Positions 28,801-43,800 of a stretch of 64,000 nt of DNA are shown one piece after another. The notes below the pieces were generated by a model. That model did no database searches. It was not told the DNA's origin and saw only the letters and a program-made list of their open reading frames with translations. The number at the start of each line of letters is the position of its first letter. Within the stretch, counting starts at the first letter, position 1. The stretch is from NCBI GenBank assembly GCA_024138025.1, contig JAMXBD010000389.1, forward strand, positions 744,001-808,000, read 5' to 3'. This DNA comes from Combretum micranthum. Taxonomy: Eukaryota; Streptophyta; Magnoliopsida; Myrtales; Combretaceae. The position numbers and the translations under genes were made by a program.

Positions 28801-31800
28801 TCCAATATTCCAGGTTACTTCAAAGTTGAAACTCTTGAAAGTGGAATTAAAGAAGCTGAACTGAAAGGAATTGTCTGATATCCAGCACCGTTCGGTTGAT
28901 GCCAAAGAAAAGCATTTCGTTTGCCAAGAGAGAAATCAAGCTAAACCTCTGGCTGACTGGAATAGTGAAAAAGCTTATTCAAGGAGTATTATACCTTGAG
29001 TGCTATAGAAGAATCTTTTCTCAGACAGAAATCAAGGATTTTTTGGCTTGAGCTTGGGGATCGCAATGTAAGTTTCTTTTTTGGTTGTTTCCACCAAAGA
29101 AATCACAGGAACTCTATTCGATCTCTTGTTAATGAGGATGGATAGAGGGTTTCTACCCTGGAAGAAATAAAAGAGCAGGCGGTAAATTGCTTCAAATCCT
29201 TATTTAGTGAGCCCCGTGCTTGATGCATCCCACTGACTGGAGCAATTAATCACAAAAAGAGTCCATAGAGAAGAGTGGCAAGCCTTGATAAAACTAGTCT
29301 CTATGGAGGAAATCAAATCTGTTTTCTTTGAGATGGCTCTTGACAAAGCCTGGGTCTGGATAGGTATAAGGCCAATTTTTTTTGAAAGATGTGGAACATT
29401 ATTGGTAGAGATATCTGCACAGCCATCCAGAATTTTTTTGCTATTGGTAAGATCCTAAAATATAAATTCAATGGCAATTTTGCTAGTCTCAAAAGTGGAG
29501 AATCTTACTTGCACGAAGGATTTCAGACCAATCTCTTGTTGCAACACCGTATATAAATGTATTTAAAAAATTTTAGCAAAGAGACTTAAGTGTGTTCTTC
29601 GATACTTTGCCAGAAAAGAGCAAACAGCCTTCATTCAAGGATGAAAGATAATGGATAATATTTTGCTGGCACAAGAATTGCTTTGGGTTTATCCTACGAA
29701 CTCTCTTGGAGAGAGATGTGCAATTAAATTGGATATCATGCAAGCCAATGACAATGTCTATTGGAGCATCGTTGAAAAAACCCTTGTAGCTATGAGTATC
29801 ACCCCCCCCCCCCCCCCCCCCCCCCCAACAATTTATCAACTAGACCATGCAATGTGTGACAACTTCCAAATTCTCAATCAACCTAAATGGAGAATTGGTG
29901 GGATTTTCCTCAAGCTCATGTGGCTAAATAAGGAGATCCTATTTCCCCTTATCTTTTTGTGCTAATAATGGAACTGTTTTCACGTTTGATGAGGGAAGCT
30001 AGTAAGAAAGATGGTTTTTCTTTCCACTGGAGATGTAAAAGAGAGAATATTAATCATCTATGATTTTCTCCAAGGTTGATACGAAGTCCATAAGACTTAT
30101 TATGAATGCGTTATAGTAATTTCACTTAATGTCGGGGCTTAAGGCCAGCCATGATAAGAGTAATCTTTTTTACTAGAGTTGATCAACTTGTGAAGGAGGA
30201 AATCTGCCAACTCTCTAACTTTCAGCTAGGGGAATTGCTATCAAGTACTTGGGGGTTCTTTTATCCTTATCCAAGTCAAATAAATCAACTTGTCATTTCT
30301 TAGTTGAGAGATTCAGCAAGTGTATCAATCATTGCACTAGTAAGTCCCTCTTTTATGTGGATGGAATACAATTGGTGAATAACATCCACTTCTCAATCGA
30401 AGTTTATTGGTTCTCTATTTTCGTCCTCCCGAAAAGTATTTTAAAAGAGCTGACCAAAGAAACGAAACGCTTCCTTTAGAGTGGTAGTGATAAGGAGAGA
30501 GCTAGGGCAAAATTGAATTGGGAGATAGTTTGTAAGCTAAAGAGGGGAGGACTTGATATTATTGACTTGGTGATACGGAACAAGGCTGCTTAGTTGAAAC
30601 ATATATGGTATTTGTATAAGGATATTAAGGATTCGTTATGGCCCTCTTGGGTTCGTGTCAAGCTCATAAAAAATAAGAATTTTTGGTTAATGAAGATGCC
30701 TTCAATGATATCTTGGTCTTGGAGGAAAATTTTACTCTCATGTCCTCTTGCATGCATCCTGTTTAAATGGGAAGTTGGGAATGGCAATAGTATTTCTTTT
30801 TGGTATGATATTTGGCATCCTAAAGGAGTTCTAGTAGATTGGTTGGGTAGGAGGGAAATCTACTTGGCAGGTTTTCCAAAGGAAGCTAGACAATGTTGTA
30901 CTTTAAATGGGGAGGGTTGGGATTGGCCACAAGGAGCCATTTGGGACCAAATTAGACAAGAAATGACTAATATTACCTTGAATCTAAATCAGTGGATAGA
31001 CTAGTGTGAAAAGATAAACCAGCAAAGAAATTTTTCATCAAAGAAGCTTATGAGTCTATTTGTTTTCGAAGTAAAAAGGTCCCATTGTGTAATCTTGTGT
31101 GGTTCAAGAAACTTATACCAAGACATTCCTTTTTTCCTATGGTTGGTAGTCCATTAGAAATTTAGCACTTTAGATAAATTGGTGAATTGGGGATTTGTGC
31201 CTCAAAATTGCTGCTACTTATATGTATAAATGGAGAAGAGTTGCATGATCATCTCTTCGTCAAATTTTTTTATGTGGTGGAAGTTTAGAATCTATTGAAG
31301 GATAAGATCTTGGTGTGTAGTTTTTTCCCACTAGACCTAAATAAGTTACAAGACCTCTTTGATTATGGGGGAAGTGGGCTAGACTCGATATGGAAGGTTC
31401 TTAGTAGCCTAGTGATTTACTTGGTGTGGAAGGTAAGAAATGAGAAGAGGTCGGGAAATAAATGGTGTGGTTCTCTAGAAGTGGCTTGCATGGTTTTATC
31501 TATTTTTTTACTTTATAGATCTCATGTACTGTAACTACTAATATCTTGATTGTGGCACCATGTTTGTTTTTAGGTATTGAGTCCAAAGTGTTAGGTCTCT
31601 AGTTTTTAGAACCTTTGTGTTCTTGCAGGGATCCTTTTCTTTTTTATTTCTTTGTACTCTTATATATACAAAATTAATGAAATACCGAACTTCTCTCCCC
31701 CCAATCCCTAATCCCCAAACCCCTCCTTTCCTCCCCCCCCACCACCTAAAAAAAAAAAAAAAAAAAGTAAAAAAAACCTCCTCTAAGACATCCATTAGCA

Positions 31801-34800
31801 TTTTTCACATAACAATAACGTTGGAGTAATGTGGAGTTCGATCTACTATTTTTGTGGCATTAGCCTAGCTCTTGCCCTATCTTTACGATTCAACAAAGTG
31901 GCAAAGACTTTTGACAGAAGGGGAAAAACATATCTTTATGTAATATTGCAAGTAAATTAAGAACTCAGACTTGAAATTTAGTGTCGCTTAAGCTTTAAAA
32001 ACAGAGGAATTTCTATATGCTTAAGGCATAAATGATCAGAAAGAAAAGCTTCATCTAGAGAAGGATCACTCCTTCTAGTCCATTATATATTGATGTATCA
32101 CTTGAAAGCTTAGAAAGTTTTGCATAGAAATGAAGTGTTGTTCTTGTTGTTGTTGTTATTATTATTGTGTAGTTTGGGTGGGGATGGGTGATAGAAGTGA
32201 TCGATAGACAATGTCTTTGCGTTTATTGCTCATTTGTTTTGAAATTATCCCAATCTAAACTCAAAAATAGGGATTGAGTTTAGGGCCAATTTTGTTGCTT
32301 TTTTGATTTTGGGATAGAGAATTCAATCTCGAATTAGTATTTATACCTCCCAAATAACACCTTCTTGATTACATAGATGCCCTTCAAAGCTACTCTCCCT
32401 ATCCCCCTTTAATGGATGCATTTGTTTGGCCAAAAATTTTAAAACTATGAATTTCCCTCCCCACTTCACTAAATGGACCACACAATGTGTAACTACAACT
32501 AAATTTTCTATCAACGTAAATGGTGAACTTATAGGCTTTTTTCTTAACTCTTGTGGCCTTCGCTTGGGGGGCCTCATCTCCCCTTATCCTTTTATGCTAG
32601 TGATAGGGGTTTTCTTATGTCTTATGAGAGAGGTTGGAAGAAATGAAGAATTCTCCTACCATTATGAGAGAGGCTTTGCCACCTTTGCTTTGTTGATGAT
32701 GTGATGATCTTCTCTAGGGCCCATATCCAATCTATCAACCTTATTAAATGCACCTTAGATGAATTTTATGAGCTCTAGGGTTTGAAGGCTAGTCTAGATA
32801 AAAGTTACATCTTCCTTAGTGGTGTTTCACAAGTAGTAAAGGAAGAAATAGTCCACCTCTTATGTTTCAAGCTAGGTTCCCTTACAATTAAATATTTTGG
32901 TGTGCCACTTTTTGCATCCAAGCCAAGCAAATTTACATGCCACATGCCAACAGAAAGATTCAATAATTGTTGCTTTTTGTGTAAGAGAGATAAGAGAGAG
33001 GAGAAGACTCAAGATCATCTTTTTCTAAGTGTTCCTTTGTGGTAGAAGCATGGAATATATTGACAGTAAAAGTTACTGACTGCATATATTTTCCTCCGGA
33101 GGCTACAAATCTTCAAGAGTTCTTTGTGGATGGGAATCAAAGAATGTCGGTAACTTGTAAGATTATCACTAGCTTACTATTTTACTTTGTATGGAAAGGA
33201 AGAAATGAGAGGAGCAAGAAATAGATTGTGGAATTCTGCAAATGTAACTTGTTCCATTTGTTTTTGTTTTGCTTGTATGTGCCCTAATGCTTATATGTTC
33301 AAGTTTTCAGGTCTCTTGCTTTATAGATGGAGCTTTTATGTTGTTCAGCGTCTTGATGCTTTTCTTTATAAAGTTTTCTTTATATATTTTGAATATTAAC
33401 GAAAATCTGATCTTACCTAAAAAAAAATCTTCTCGTTGACAGGTACTTTTCAAGTTCTGGAGTGAGTGGTTTAATCCCTTCTTCATTTGCAAATTTAACA
33501 AATTTGACTATATTGTAAGAGCTTTTAATATCAATAATTTCCTCTTTTCATTCTTGAAATGTTTAGTTAATTAGTTTAATGAAATTGCTTGAGTGATTTC
33601 AGGTGGGCATCGGACAATAATCTTACAGGCGTTTTACCAGAGTTTATAGGGAACTGGCTAGATCTTACTGAATTGTAGGATGATTTAAAATGAAGCAGCA
33701 TTGAATTTGTTGTCTTTGATTCTTGGTTCTGAGTCCATGGGGTTTATAATTGGCTCCTTTGGTTGCTTTATAGGAGGCTTCAGGGAAACTCTTTTCTTGG
33801 TCCTATACCACCAAATTTTTCCAAACTAACAAAGATGGTGAACTTGTAGGTGGCCATCTTTCTCTGTTAATCACTTTTGTTTATTTCCTCTTACAGAAGT
33901 GATTATAACTGAAAAGAACTTCATTAGGATAATATCTGATATATCTAATGGTAGCTCTTCAATTCAGTTCATACGGGACATGAAGGAACTGGAATATCTG
34001 TAAGGAAGTTTTAGCTTACAACCTCATGTATATGCATATTTCAGTTGGCCTAAGACTCTTGCTGGTTTGAGATATCTGATTTGTCATTTGACATTGCTTG
34101 TGCAGGGTATTGAGGAATAGTGGCATATCTGGTCATACTCCAATAGACTTTGGTGATTACAAAAAACTAGTGCACTTGTAAGTTTCCCTTAGTATTAGAT
34201 TATAAAAATGTTTTTCTTTTGGGAGCTTTGGTTTAATTTGGTTTTGTTATCTAGATAAATACTTCTTAATTAATGTATATAGTAATCAATCTCTATGCAG
34301 GGACTTGAGCTTCAACAATTTAAATGGAACTATTCCAGTGTCTTTATTCTCAATGAGTTTGCTTTCTTATCTGTAATGGAGTTTATACTGATTTACCCAC
34401 CAATAAGAGAACAATTTTGTTGATTTTTCATCTTCCTCATGAGATCAGCCATAACAAAGCTAAATGATCCTGATTTTTATGGTTAGGTCTCTTGGAAGCA
34501 ACAAGCTGACTGGTGGTCTTCCTGCATCTAAAAATTCAAATCTTCTTTATATGTAAGTAAGAAAAACTTTTGGATCAATAGCATTTGAATGAAGGATTGA
34601 AACTTGATCTTTTGCTGCTAGTTGTTTTGATGAAATACATTTTGTTTAGCTGAACATTATGAAATTTCTTAACTCTTCCTGCATAAATCTGAATGTTGTC
34701 TTCAGTGGTCCAACTTCTTAGCATGAAATTGCTGTAAGATCTAGATCTCTTATACTTCTTGCACCACTATTATGCATTGATCATTAATTTGAGCATTTTT

Positions 34801-37800
34801 CTTTTAATAGTTGAGAGGCATGGTCATAGCATAACTGGTTTACATCTGGGCATATACGCCCTACAGGACCCGTACCCATGTACTAGTTCTACATAGCTTA
34901 TGCTATGCAGGTGGTCCCATGAAGTGTGTATGGCAGGATTTGAACCAAGTCTTGCAAGTTGCGTGAGATTCTTTTAGGATTTAACCTAGCATCTGATTTG
35001 AGTCTGTTTGCTTCATATACAGTGGGTTCTTTATAACACTTAATTTGTGCATCATCTAGAATATATTACTAGATGTCGAAGTCATATATATATATATATA
35101 TATCCCACATAGCTTTGTCTAGTTTTATACTGTATTTTGTACATGTATATATTCTTGTTCAGTACATTATTTTGTTACAATAATAATAAAATATTTCAAG
35201 GTTTCTCTCTCTTCTCTTCTTTTCTCTGTTTTCACATGGTATCAGAGCCATGAGGTGAGAAACCCTAATTAATCTAAATCACTTAAACACAAACCCTAAC
35301 CCAAATTCCGTTAACTGTCAAGGCATGTTGTATCCCTTCCCAGTGTTGGATTTCAAATCAAATCACATCACCGTGTTCCTCTCTTCTCTAGCGTCATAAC
35401 CCCGGCAGCTCACTGCCAGAAGCTCCCACACATGCTGTCTCTGTCATTGCTTGTTCTTCCCCCATACACCCCACCCACCCCCCCGCCTCCCCGCGCCCCC
35501 CCCGGCTCCAGATCACTGTCGAAACTTTGTTTTTCAGCCATTTCTTGTGACACTTCTGCTTCTCTTTCTTGTTGAGGTTTGGTTATCAAAACCCAAAAAT
35601 GCCAGGCTTTTTCATTGCCATCCGCCACTGCCCGCCGCCGATAGTCACCGTCAGCCTCCAATTAGCTGTCTTCTGTTGATTCTGTTCATTCTTCTTAAGG
35701 TTGTCTTCATTCCAATATGATTGCCGATAATATATTCTCAAAATCTGGTCCTTTTTCAAGTTTCTTGTCACCAACTCCGGCTATTGTAACAGAGAGATTG
35801 TTGGAGAGTTCCAATTACATCTCTTGGTCAAAGGCTGCTGAATTATGGTGTATGAGTTAGGGTTTACGGGACTATTTGACTACTCAATCGGATGCTATAA
35901 CGAATGAGAGAGATAACTGGTTGAGAGCCGATGTTTTATTATTGATTCTTTTGTGGCAATCTATTGATGTCTGTCTTCATCCAATTTATAATCATTACAC
36001 TAAGTGCTGTGATGTTTGGACTCAGGAAAAGGCTTTTTATACTAATGATATTCAATGTTTGTACTCAATGATATCCAATTTGCTTAATTTAAGACAATCA
36101 ACATCACAATTGCCAATCACTTGAGAGTAACCACGATCTTTAAGTAGTAGACCTCTACCTGGAGCACCTTTAATATATCTAAGAATCCTGACAATTGCAT
36201 TCCAATGACTTTTACAAGGAATTAGAGAAATTGGCTAACAACACTAACTGCAAAGGATATATTAGGTCGGGTGATAGTAAAATAATTAAGTCTACCAACC
36301 TACCGATGGTATGTATCAGGATTTCCAAAAGATTTTCCCCTGTCCTAGTAGCAATTTCACATTAGGATCTATTAGAGAATCTACAGGCTTGCAATTAAGC
36401 ATCCCGGTTTCTTTCAGAATATCTAAAGCATATTTTTACTGAGAGAGTACTATATCGAAACTAGATTGAGCAACTTCTATGCTAAGAAAGTACCTTAACA
36501 AGTCAAGATCCTTGGTTCAGAAATGTTTGAAAAGATGTGCCTTCAAGCAATTAATACTATCCTGATTATCATCAGTTATCACAATAATATCTACATACAC
36601 TATCAAGTATATACATTGCCCCTTAGATGTGTGCTTATAGAAAACTGAATAATTAGATGTACTACGAATCATACCAAACTGCACTACCACAGTACTATAT
36701 TGGTTGAACTAGGCACATGGAGATTGTTTCAAACCATAAAGTGAGCATCGAAATTTACATACCAAATTAGACTCCTCTTGAGCAACAAAGCTAGGCGGTT
36801 GCTCCATATAAATCTTGTCCTGAAGTTCACCATGAAGAAATGCATTTTTAATATCCAATTGGTATAAAGGCCAATGTTTTATATCTGCAGTGGATAGAAA
36901 CAAGTGAACAGAGGACATTTTGGTTACAGAAGAGAATGTATCAATGTAATCCAATCCATACACCTGAATATAACCCTTGGTGACTAAGTGAGCCTTAAGC
37001 CCATCAACTTTACCATCGGGACCGACTTTATAGTGTAAACCCATCGATACCCAACAAGAGATTTACTAGGAGGTGATAGAACCAAATCCCAAGTATCACT
37101 AGTATGCAAAGCAATCATATCTTCTACAATCTCCTGTGCTCATCTTGGATATGAGAGGGCCTCACTCACATTTTTAGGGACAGATATGGAAAACAAAGAT
37201 GAAACATGTTATAAAAAATCTGAACTAGGAAGGAAGAAATTGTATTGTCTTTATTTTTTTTAAGAATTATAGCATACATATATATAGCTATACATAATCT
37301 TCTAAAGCAAGAAAGAAATAAAGAAATAATGACTTAGAAGATTTTTAAAAAGATATACATGGAAAGTACAATTAAAAATATTTACAGCCTGCAATTTACT
37401 CTAGATATGGAGTAATATTTTGTAGGATATTCCCAATTATGTAGGAATATTTTATAGGATATTCCCTACTCTAACACTGTCCTTCAAGTTGGCTTACAAA
37501 TGTTTTACATACCCAGTCTGCTTACTAGAAAATCAAATTGTTTTTTCTGTACACCTTTGGTGAGTATGTCAGCTATTTGTTGAGAAGTAGGAACATAAGG
37601 ATCACAAATTAAACCACTTTCAAGTTTTTCTTTGTTAAAGCGTTTATCAACTTCAACATGTTTAGTCCGATCATGAAGAACCAGATTTTGAGTAATTGAA
37701 ATGACAACTTTTTTATCATAGTAGATTTTCATAGAAAGCGACACAGGAAGCTTCAAATCTTCTAGCAATTTCTTAATCCACATAGCTTCACAAATCCCAT

Positions 37801-40800
37801 GTGCTAGGGATCTAAATTCTGCTTTAGTGCTACTTCGTGCTACATACTTTGCTTCTTACTGCTCCATGTTACTAAATTCCCCCCAACAAATTTGCTATAC
37901 CCAGATGTTGATTGCCTATCTGTCACACTACCAGTCCAGTTAGCATCAATATAAACTTCTTCCCGAAAGTGATAATGTTTTCTAAACATCGAACCTTTTC
38001 TAGGAGTCCCTTTTAAATACTTTACTATCCTATATGCAATTTCAAAGTGTTCTCAACCAGGAGCATGCATGAATTGGCTTATCATGCTTATAGCAAATGC
38101 TATATCAGGGCAAATGTGTGATAGATATATAAGTTTGCTCACCAAACGCTGAAATTTCTTCTTTTCAATGACATCATCAATTTTAGCGGGGTTTAGCTTG
38201 AGATTTACCACCACTGGAGTTTCAGCATGCTTGCAACCTAGTAGACCAGTGTCATTCAATAAATCAAGGATATATTTCCTTTGATTTACAAATATTCCTT
38301 CACGCGATTTTGTAAATTCCATGCCAAGAAAATATTTTAATGCTCTTAGATCTTTAATTTCAAAGTTTTCAGCCAACCTTTCTTCAGTCTTCCTAACTCA
38401 TCAAGATCATCACCTACTAGTATCATGTCATAAACATAGACAATTAGGATTGCTAATTTTCTATCATCAGCATGTTTGTAAAAAAGAGTATGGTATGTTT
38501 GACTCTGTTAATGTCCATATCATTTCATAGTTTTTCTAAACCACTCAAACCATGCCCTTGGAGATTGTTTAAGACCATATAAAGACTTCCTACGTTTGCA
38601 AACTTTGTTTTGACTATATGATCTTTCAAAACCAAGAGGCAAACTCATAAACACTTCCTCTTCCAAATAACCATTCAAAAATGCATTTTTTACATCTAGT
38701 TGATGCAATACCGAGTTGAAATTAATAGCAAGAGATAAAAGAACACGTATAGAGTTAATTTTTTGCTACTGGGGCAAAAGTTTCTTGGTAATTGACACTA
38801 TATGTTTGAGTAAACCCCTTAGCCACAAGTCTCGCTTTATATCTCTCTATATTATCATTTGCCTTGCATTTTGCAATAAATAACCATTTACACCCAACTG
38901 TTTTCTAACTTTTAGGCAAGTCTACAATTTCCCATGTCTCATTTTACTTTAGTGCATCCATTTCCTCCATCACTGCTATTCTCATCAACAAATGCTTCCT
39001 GAATGTTTTTTAAAATAAACAGATTAGAGATTTTTGAAGTGAATGTCCTATGATTTTTAGAGATGCGACCATAAGACAAATATTTTGCAACGGGGTGATT
39101 AGTGCAACAATGAGTTCCTTTTCTAAGAGCAATAGGAATATCAAGATTTGTATATTCATGAGAGACTTTATTTGGGTAAAAAGAAGGTGAAATGTAAAAA
39201 TTTGTATTTTGAGAAATGTCTTGAGTACCTTGAGAAGTGTCTTGAGGAGTGTCTTGAGTACCCTAATCCGAGGTAGTTGATTGACTAGTTGCTAAAGGAA
39301 TAACAAGCGCTTTACCCTTTTGATGATTCTTTCTCCTTGTATTGTGGAAAAATGATAGCTTTTCTTTCCTTTTTTAGCTGATTTGATTGCTGTAATTTTT
39401 TAGTCTTTTGTTTTAATTAGGGTGTATTTATTAGCCATTAGTGTATGTTTATTAGCTTTTACAAGATCATAATTTCTATAAATTACTGTAATCTTTCCTT
39501 GTTTAAGGTAGGTATTATGCTGTATAGTGTATATAAATACCAGTTAATTTGCTGTGTAAAGATATAGAAAGAAAAATATTCTTTTTCTTCATGGTATCAG
39601 AGTTTTTTCTTTGAAATAGAAACCCTAAAAAAAACAAAAAGTTTCCATTTCAATCGAAGGAGCTTCATCGATGGAGGTCATCCCAAGTTTGCCCAGTCAA
39701 CAAGGAGTTGTCGATAACCAACCCTTCAATATCACCGACCATAAATTGAATGGTTAGAATTATCTCCAGTAGTCCTAGTTAGTTCTGATTTTTGGGTCTG
39801 TTTGTTTTGGCTTTTTTCCGGCAGATACAGACACTTTTTCAAACTTTTTGCTAACAAATTATTTATCAAGAAATAGATATAGATAAAAAAAGTTGACAGT
39901 TCTCATCAAAAGATCAAATAGAACAAATATAGATAAAATTTAGATGTAAATCGGATATATTTACGCATATCATTTTAAAAAAGATACAGATACAGATGAA
40001 AAACAGACAATCCAAACAGAATTATTAGGGGCAAAGGAAAAGATGAGTATCTCACCGGAGAAGCAATCTAGCCCAATGAAGAAGACAAAGCTTTTCGAAC
40101 ATAGAAGACGGAGAACAACACGGTAATATCATGGCTTCTCAATTCTATAACCAACGATATAGGAGAAAATTTTCTCCTATGTGACATTGCGGCAGAGATT
40201 TGGGAGACAGCAAAAGAGGCGTATTCCCATGTTGAAAAACACATTGGAATTATTTGATATTGAGTATGTTCTCCATGATCAAAGACAAGGAGAACTCAAT
40301 GTCAGTCAATATTTTAGTATTCTTAATCGTTTTTGGCAGCAGCTTGACATGTTTGAAGAACATCATTGGAAGTGTAAGGATGATGCTCTTTACTACAAGA
40401 AGATTGTGGAACAGAAGTGCTTGTATAAGTTCTTAATCGGTCTCAACAAAAATTTGGATGAAGTGCATGGAAGAATTCTCTCAAAGCAACCTATTCCCAG
40501 TTTGCGTGAAGCTTTTGTAGAAGCGAGAAGGGAAGAAAGTCGGAAGAAGGACATGTTGCGAGTTCAAAACTCACCCAGCAATACCGAGGGAATTGCTCTT
40601 GCTGCAAAGAGTGGCCAGCAGCCTATCACAAGTGGGAAGCCAAGGAAGGAGGGACCAAAGTGTGATTATTGTCACATACTTGGTCATACACGAGATAAGT
40701 GTTGGGATCTTCATGGCAAGCCAAATGATTTGAAGTTCAACAGCCGAAAAGAAAGCAAGGGACATTCTGTTGCCATGGAAGAAAAATCTTAAAACCCTGG

Positions 40801-43800
40801 TTCTGTCCTCTTTAGCAAGGAATAGTTAGAACTACTCCAACAATTGTTTGTTCAACAAGACAGTACCTCATTGCCTAACATATTTTCTGGTGCTATGGCT
40901 CATAAAGGTAATATCTGCCATGTTTTAATGTTAAAACAGAAAAGTGTGGTGTTTGGATAGTCGACTCAGGAGCCTCGGATCATATGACTGGAGATAATTA
41001 GTTGTTTGTTCATATGAATCCGCGTAAGGAAAAATGGTATGTTTAAATTGCTGATGGCACAAGTTCACAAGTGGTTGGAATTGGAACGATGGAGATAACT
41101 AAGGATTTAACTCTTTATTCTGTGTTATATGTTCCAAAGTTGAACTGTAATTTGTTGTCTATTAGTAAACTTAGAACTACAACTGTGTTACTAAATTTTC
41201 TAAAAACTCATGTGATTTTCAGGATATGGATTCGGGGAGGACGATTGGCAGTGCTAAGGAGTGTTCGGGGTTATATCTTCTCACCACAAGAAGTCTCCAA
41301 GTGGACAAGCTCTAAATGTTGGAAGTCTACATTCTTGCAATGCTTCTCTTAATATCTCTAGTATAAATAACGATGTTATGCTCTGGCATTATCGTTTAGG
41401 GCATCCACACTTTGTATATCTAGAGATGTTATTTCCTACTTTATTCAAAAATAAAAGTTCAAAGTTATTTCAATGTGAAGTTTGTCAGTTGTCAAAACAT
41501 ACTTGAACTGTGTTCCCAAAACAAAATTACAAACCATCTCGCCTATTTACAATGTTCCATAGTGATGTGTGGGGACCCTCTCGTGTACGACATGTTCTGG
41601 GGTTTCGTTGGTTTGTGACCTTTATTGATGACCACACTTGGTTAACCTGGGTTTTTCTCTTTAAACCAAAGTCTGAGGTCGAAAAGGTCTTCAAAAATTT
41701 TAACTCAGTGATTCAAAACCAGTTTCAAACAAAAATTCAAATCCTTAGAACAGATAATGCAAAAGAGTTCTTTAAAACAACCTTGGGGGACTATAAGTTA
41801 GAACAAGGGATTATTCAACAAAGTTCATGTGTTGATACTCCTCAACAGAATGGCATCGCAGAACGTAAAAATAGACATCTTTTGGAAGTTGCTCGTTCGC
41901 TGATGTTTACCTCTAATGTCCCAAAACAACATTGGGGAGATGCTATTCTCACTTCTGCATTTCTTATAAACCGGATGCCATCTCGAGTTCTCAATTTCTG
42001 AACCCCAATCTAGGTCCTTCTCAAACATTATCCCTCTTCACGTCTCATGTCATCAATTCCTCTCAAAATCTTCGAGTGTTTCGCCTTTGTTCATGTCCAT
42101 TCTCATAGTCGTGGAGAACTTGATCCTCGGGCCATAAAGTGTATTTTCCTTGGTTACTCCCAAAGTCAGAAGAGTTATAAGTGTTATTCACCAACAACAA
42201 GAAGATATTATCATTCTATGGATGTCACTTAATTTGAGAATCAACCCTTTTATCCCAACATCGCCATTCAAGGGGAGAGAGTATAACAAAGAATATCAAT
42301 CCTGGGACATGGACATAGATAATATTCCCATCACAGAAAGTTCACCTTCAGATTATACCACTTTTGTTATTGCTGATTTCTCTATTGAGTCTGAAAACTC
42401 TTTTGAGTCTCCTGTTTCTGACTTGCCAACAAACAAGGAGCTTCATGTTTACTCCAGGAGAAGAACCATTAATCCAGAAGGAGAACCTCGAGTGCTACCT
42501 GGGACTATCCAGGAGTCCAATTTGAACTCATTGAATGAAAGCGAATCACTGGATGATGAGAATGGAAGTAATTCTATGTCTGAAAATCATACTGGTGAAT
42601 TTCCCGTAGTAGATGATTTGGATGTTCCTATCGCTCATCGAAAGGGAGTGAGATCGTGTACCCAATACCCCTTGCACAATTATATATCTTACTCAAATCT
42701 TTCACCAAAGTTTCAAACCTTTGTAGCAAATCTCAATGCTGTGTAGGTACTAGTCAATATCCTAGAGGCGTTGAAAGATGTTTTCTGGAAAGCAACAGTC
42801 CTTGATGAGATTCGAGCTTTACGAAAGAATCAGACTTGGGAAATTATTGACCTACCTCCAAGGAAGAATCTAGTAGGATGCAAGTGGATTTTTACAGTTA
42901 AATACAAGGAAGATGGAAGTATTGATAGATATAAGGCTCGATTGGTGGTGAGAGGTTTTACTCAGTCTTATGGTATTGACTACCAAGAGACCCTTGCTCC
43001 AGTAGGAAAGCTCAATACAATTCGTGTACTTTTGTCCCTTGCAGCAAATTTAGACTAGCCTTTGTTACAACTAAATGTGAATAATGCATTCTTAAACGGA
43101 GAGCTAGCAGAAGAAGTGTATATGAAGATTCCTCTAGGGTTTGAAACTCTTGACATACAAAACCAAGTTTGTAGACTTAAAAGATCTTTATATGGTCTTA
43201 AACAGTCTCCAAGAGCTTGGTTTGAGAGATTTACATGAGTAACAAGGTCACACGGCTATTATCAGTGCCAATCCGATCACACATTGTTTGTCAAGAGATC
43301 TCAAACAGGGAAGTTGTGTATCCTCATCGTATACGTAGATGACATCATTATTACAGAAGATTTCTTAGAAGAAGTGACTAGTTTGAAGATGATTCTGGCT
43401 AGAGAATTCGAAGTCAAAAACCTAAGGAACATGAGGTATTTTCTTGGAATGGAGGTAGCAAGAACAAGTGAAGGTATTTCTATCACTCAGAGAAAATACA
43501 TTCTGGATTTACTAATAGAATGTGAAATGCTCGGGTGCAAACCAACAGCTACACCAGTGGAAGTAACACACAAGTTGGGTAGAGCTGAGAAAGGCACGCC
43601 AGTTGATAAGGGTCGATACCATAGATTGGTGAGGAAATAAATCTATTTTTCACACACTAGACTTGACATTGGTTTTTCAGTAAGTGTTGTGAGTCAATTC
43701 ATGAATGATCCACGAGAGGAGCACATGAAGGTAGTTTTCAGGATACTAAGTATTTGAAACTAACACCTGGGAAGGGACTTTATTTCAAGAAGAGTACTAG

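Larger units (their letters stand above)
28320..31768 (+). mobile_element. LINE (L1-type) copy 1, sense to the host gene
   Basis: Fragments of an ORF2 protein follow in order: endonuclease C-terminus (28460-28860), RT (about 29640-30480), then zinc-binding zf-RVT region (30594-31500). The 3' end is tatatacaaaattaatgaaatacc, a C-rich stretch and a poly(A) run ending near 31766. Many stops and frame shifts. The 5' end is missing or unrecognisable. It lies in intron D-E. Confidence 0.85.

Noticed and set aside
34930..34960. Antisense tRNA B-box-like word ggttcaaatcc
   Set aside because: No A box at the right distance, no tRNA fold and no A-tail; one 11-bp match is too little for a SINE or tRNA.
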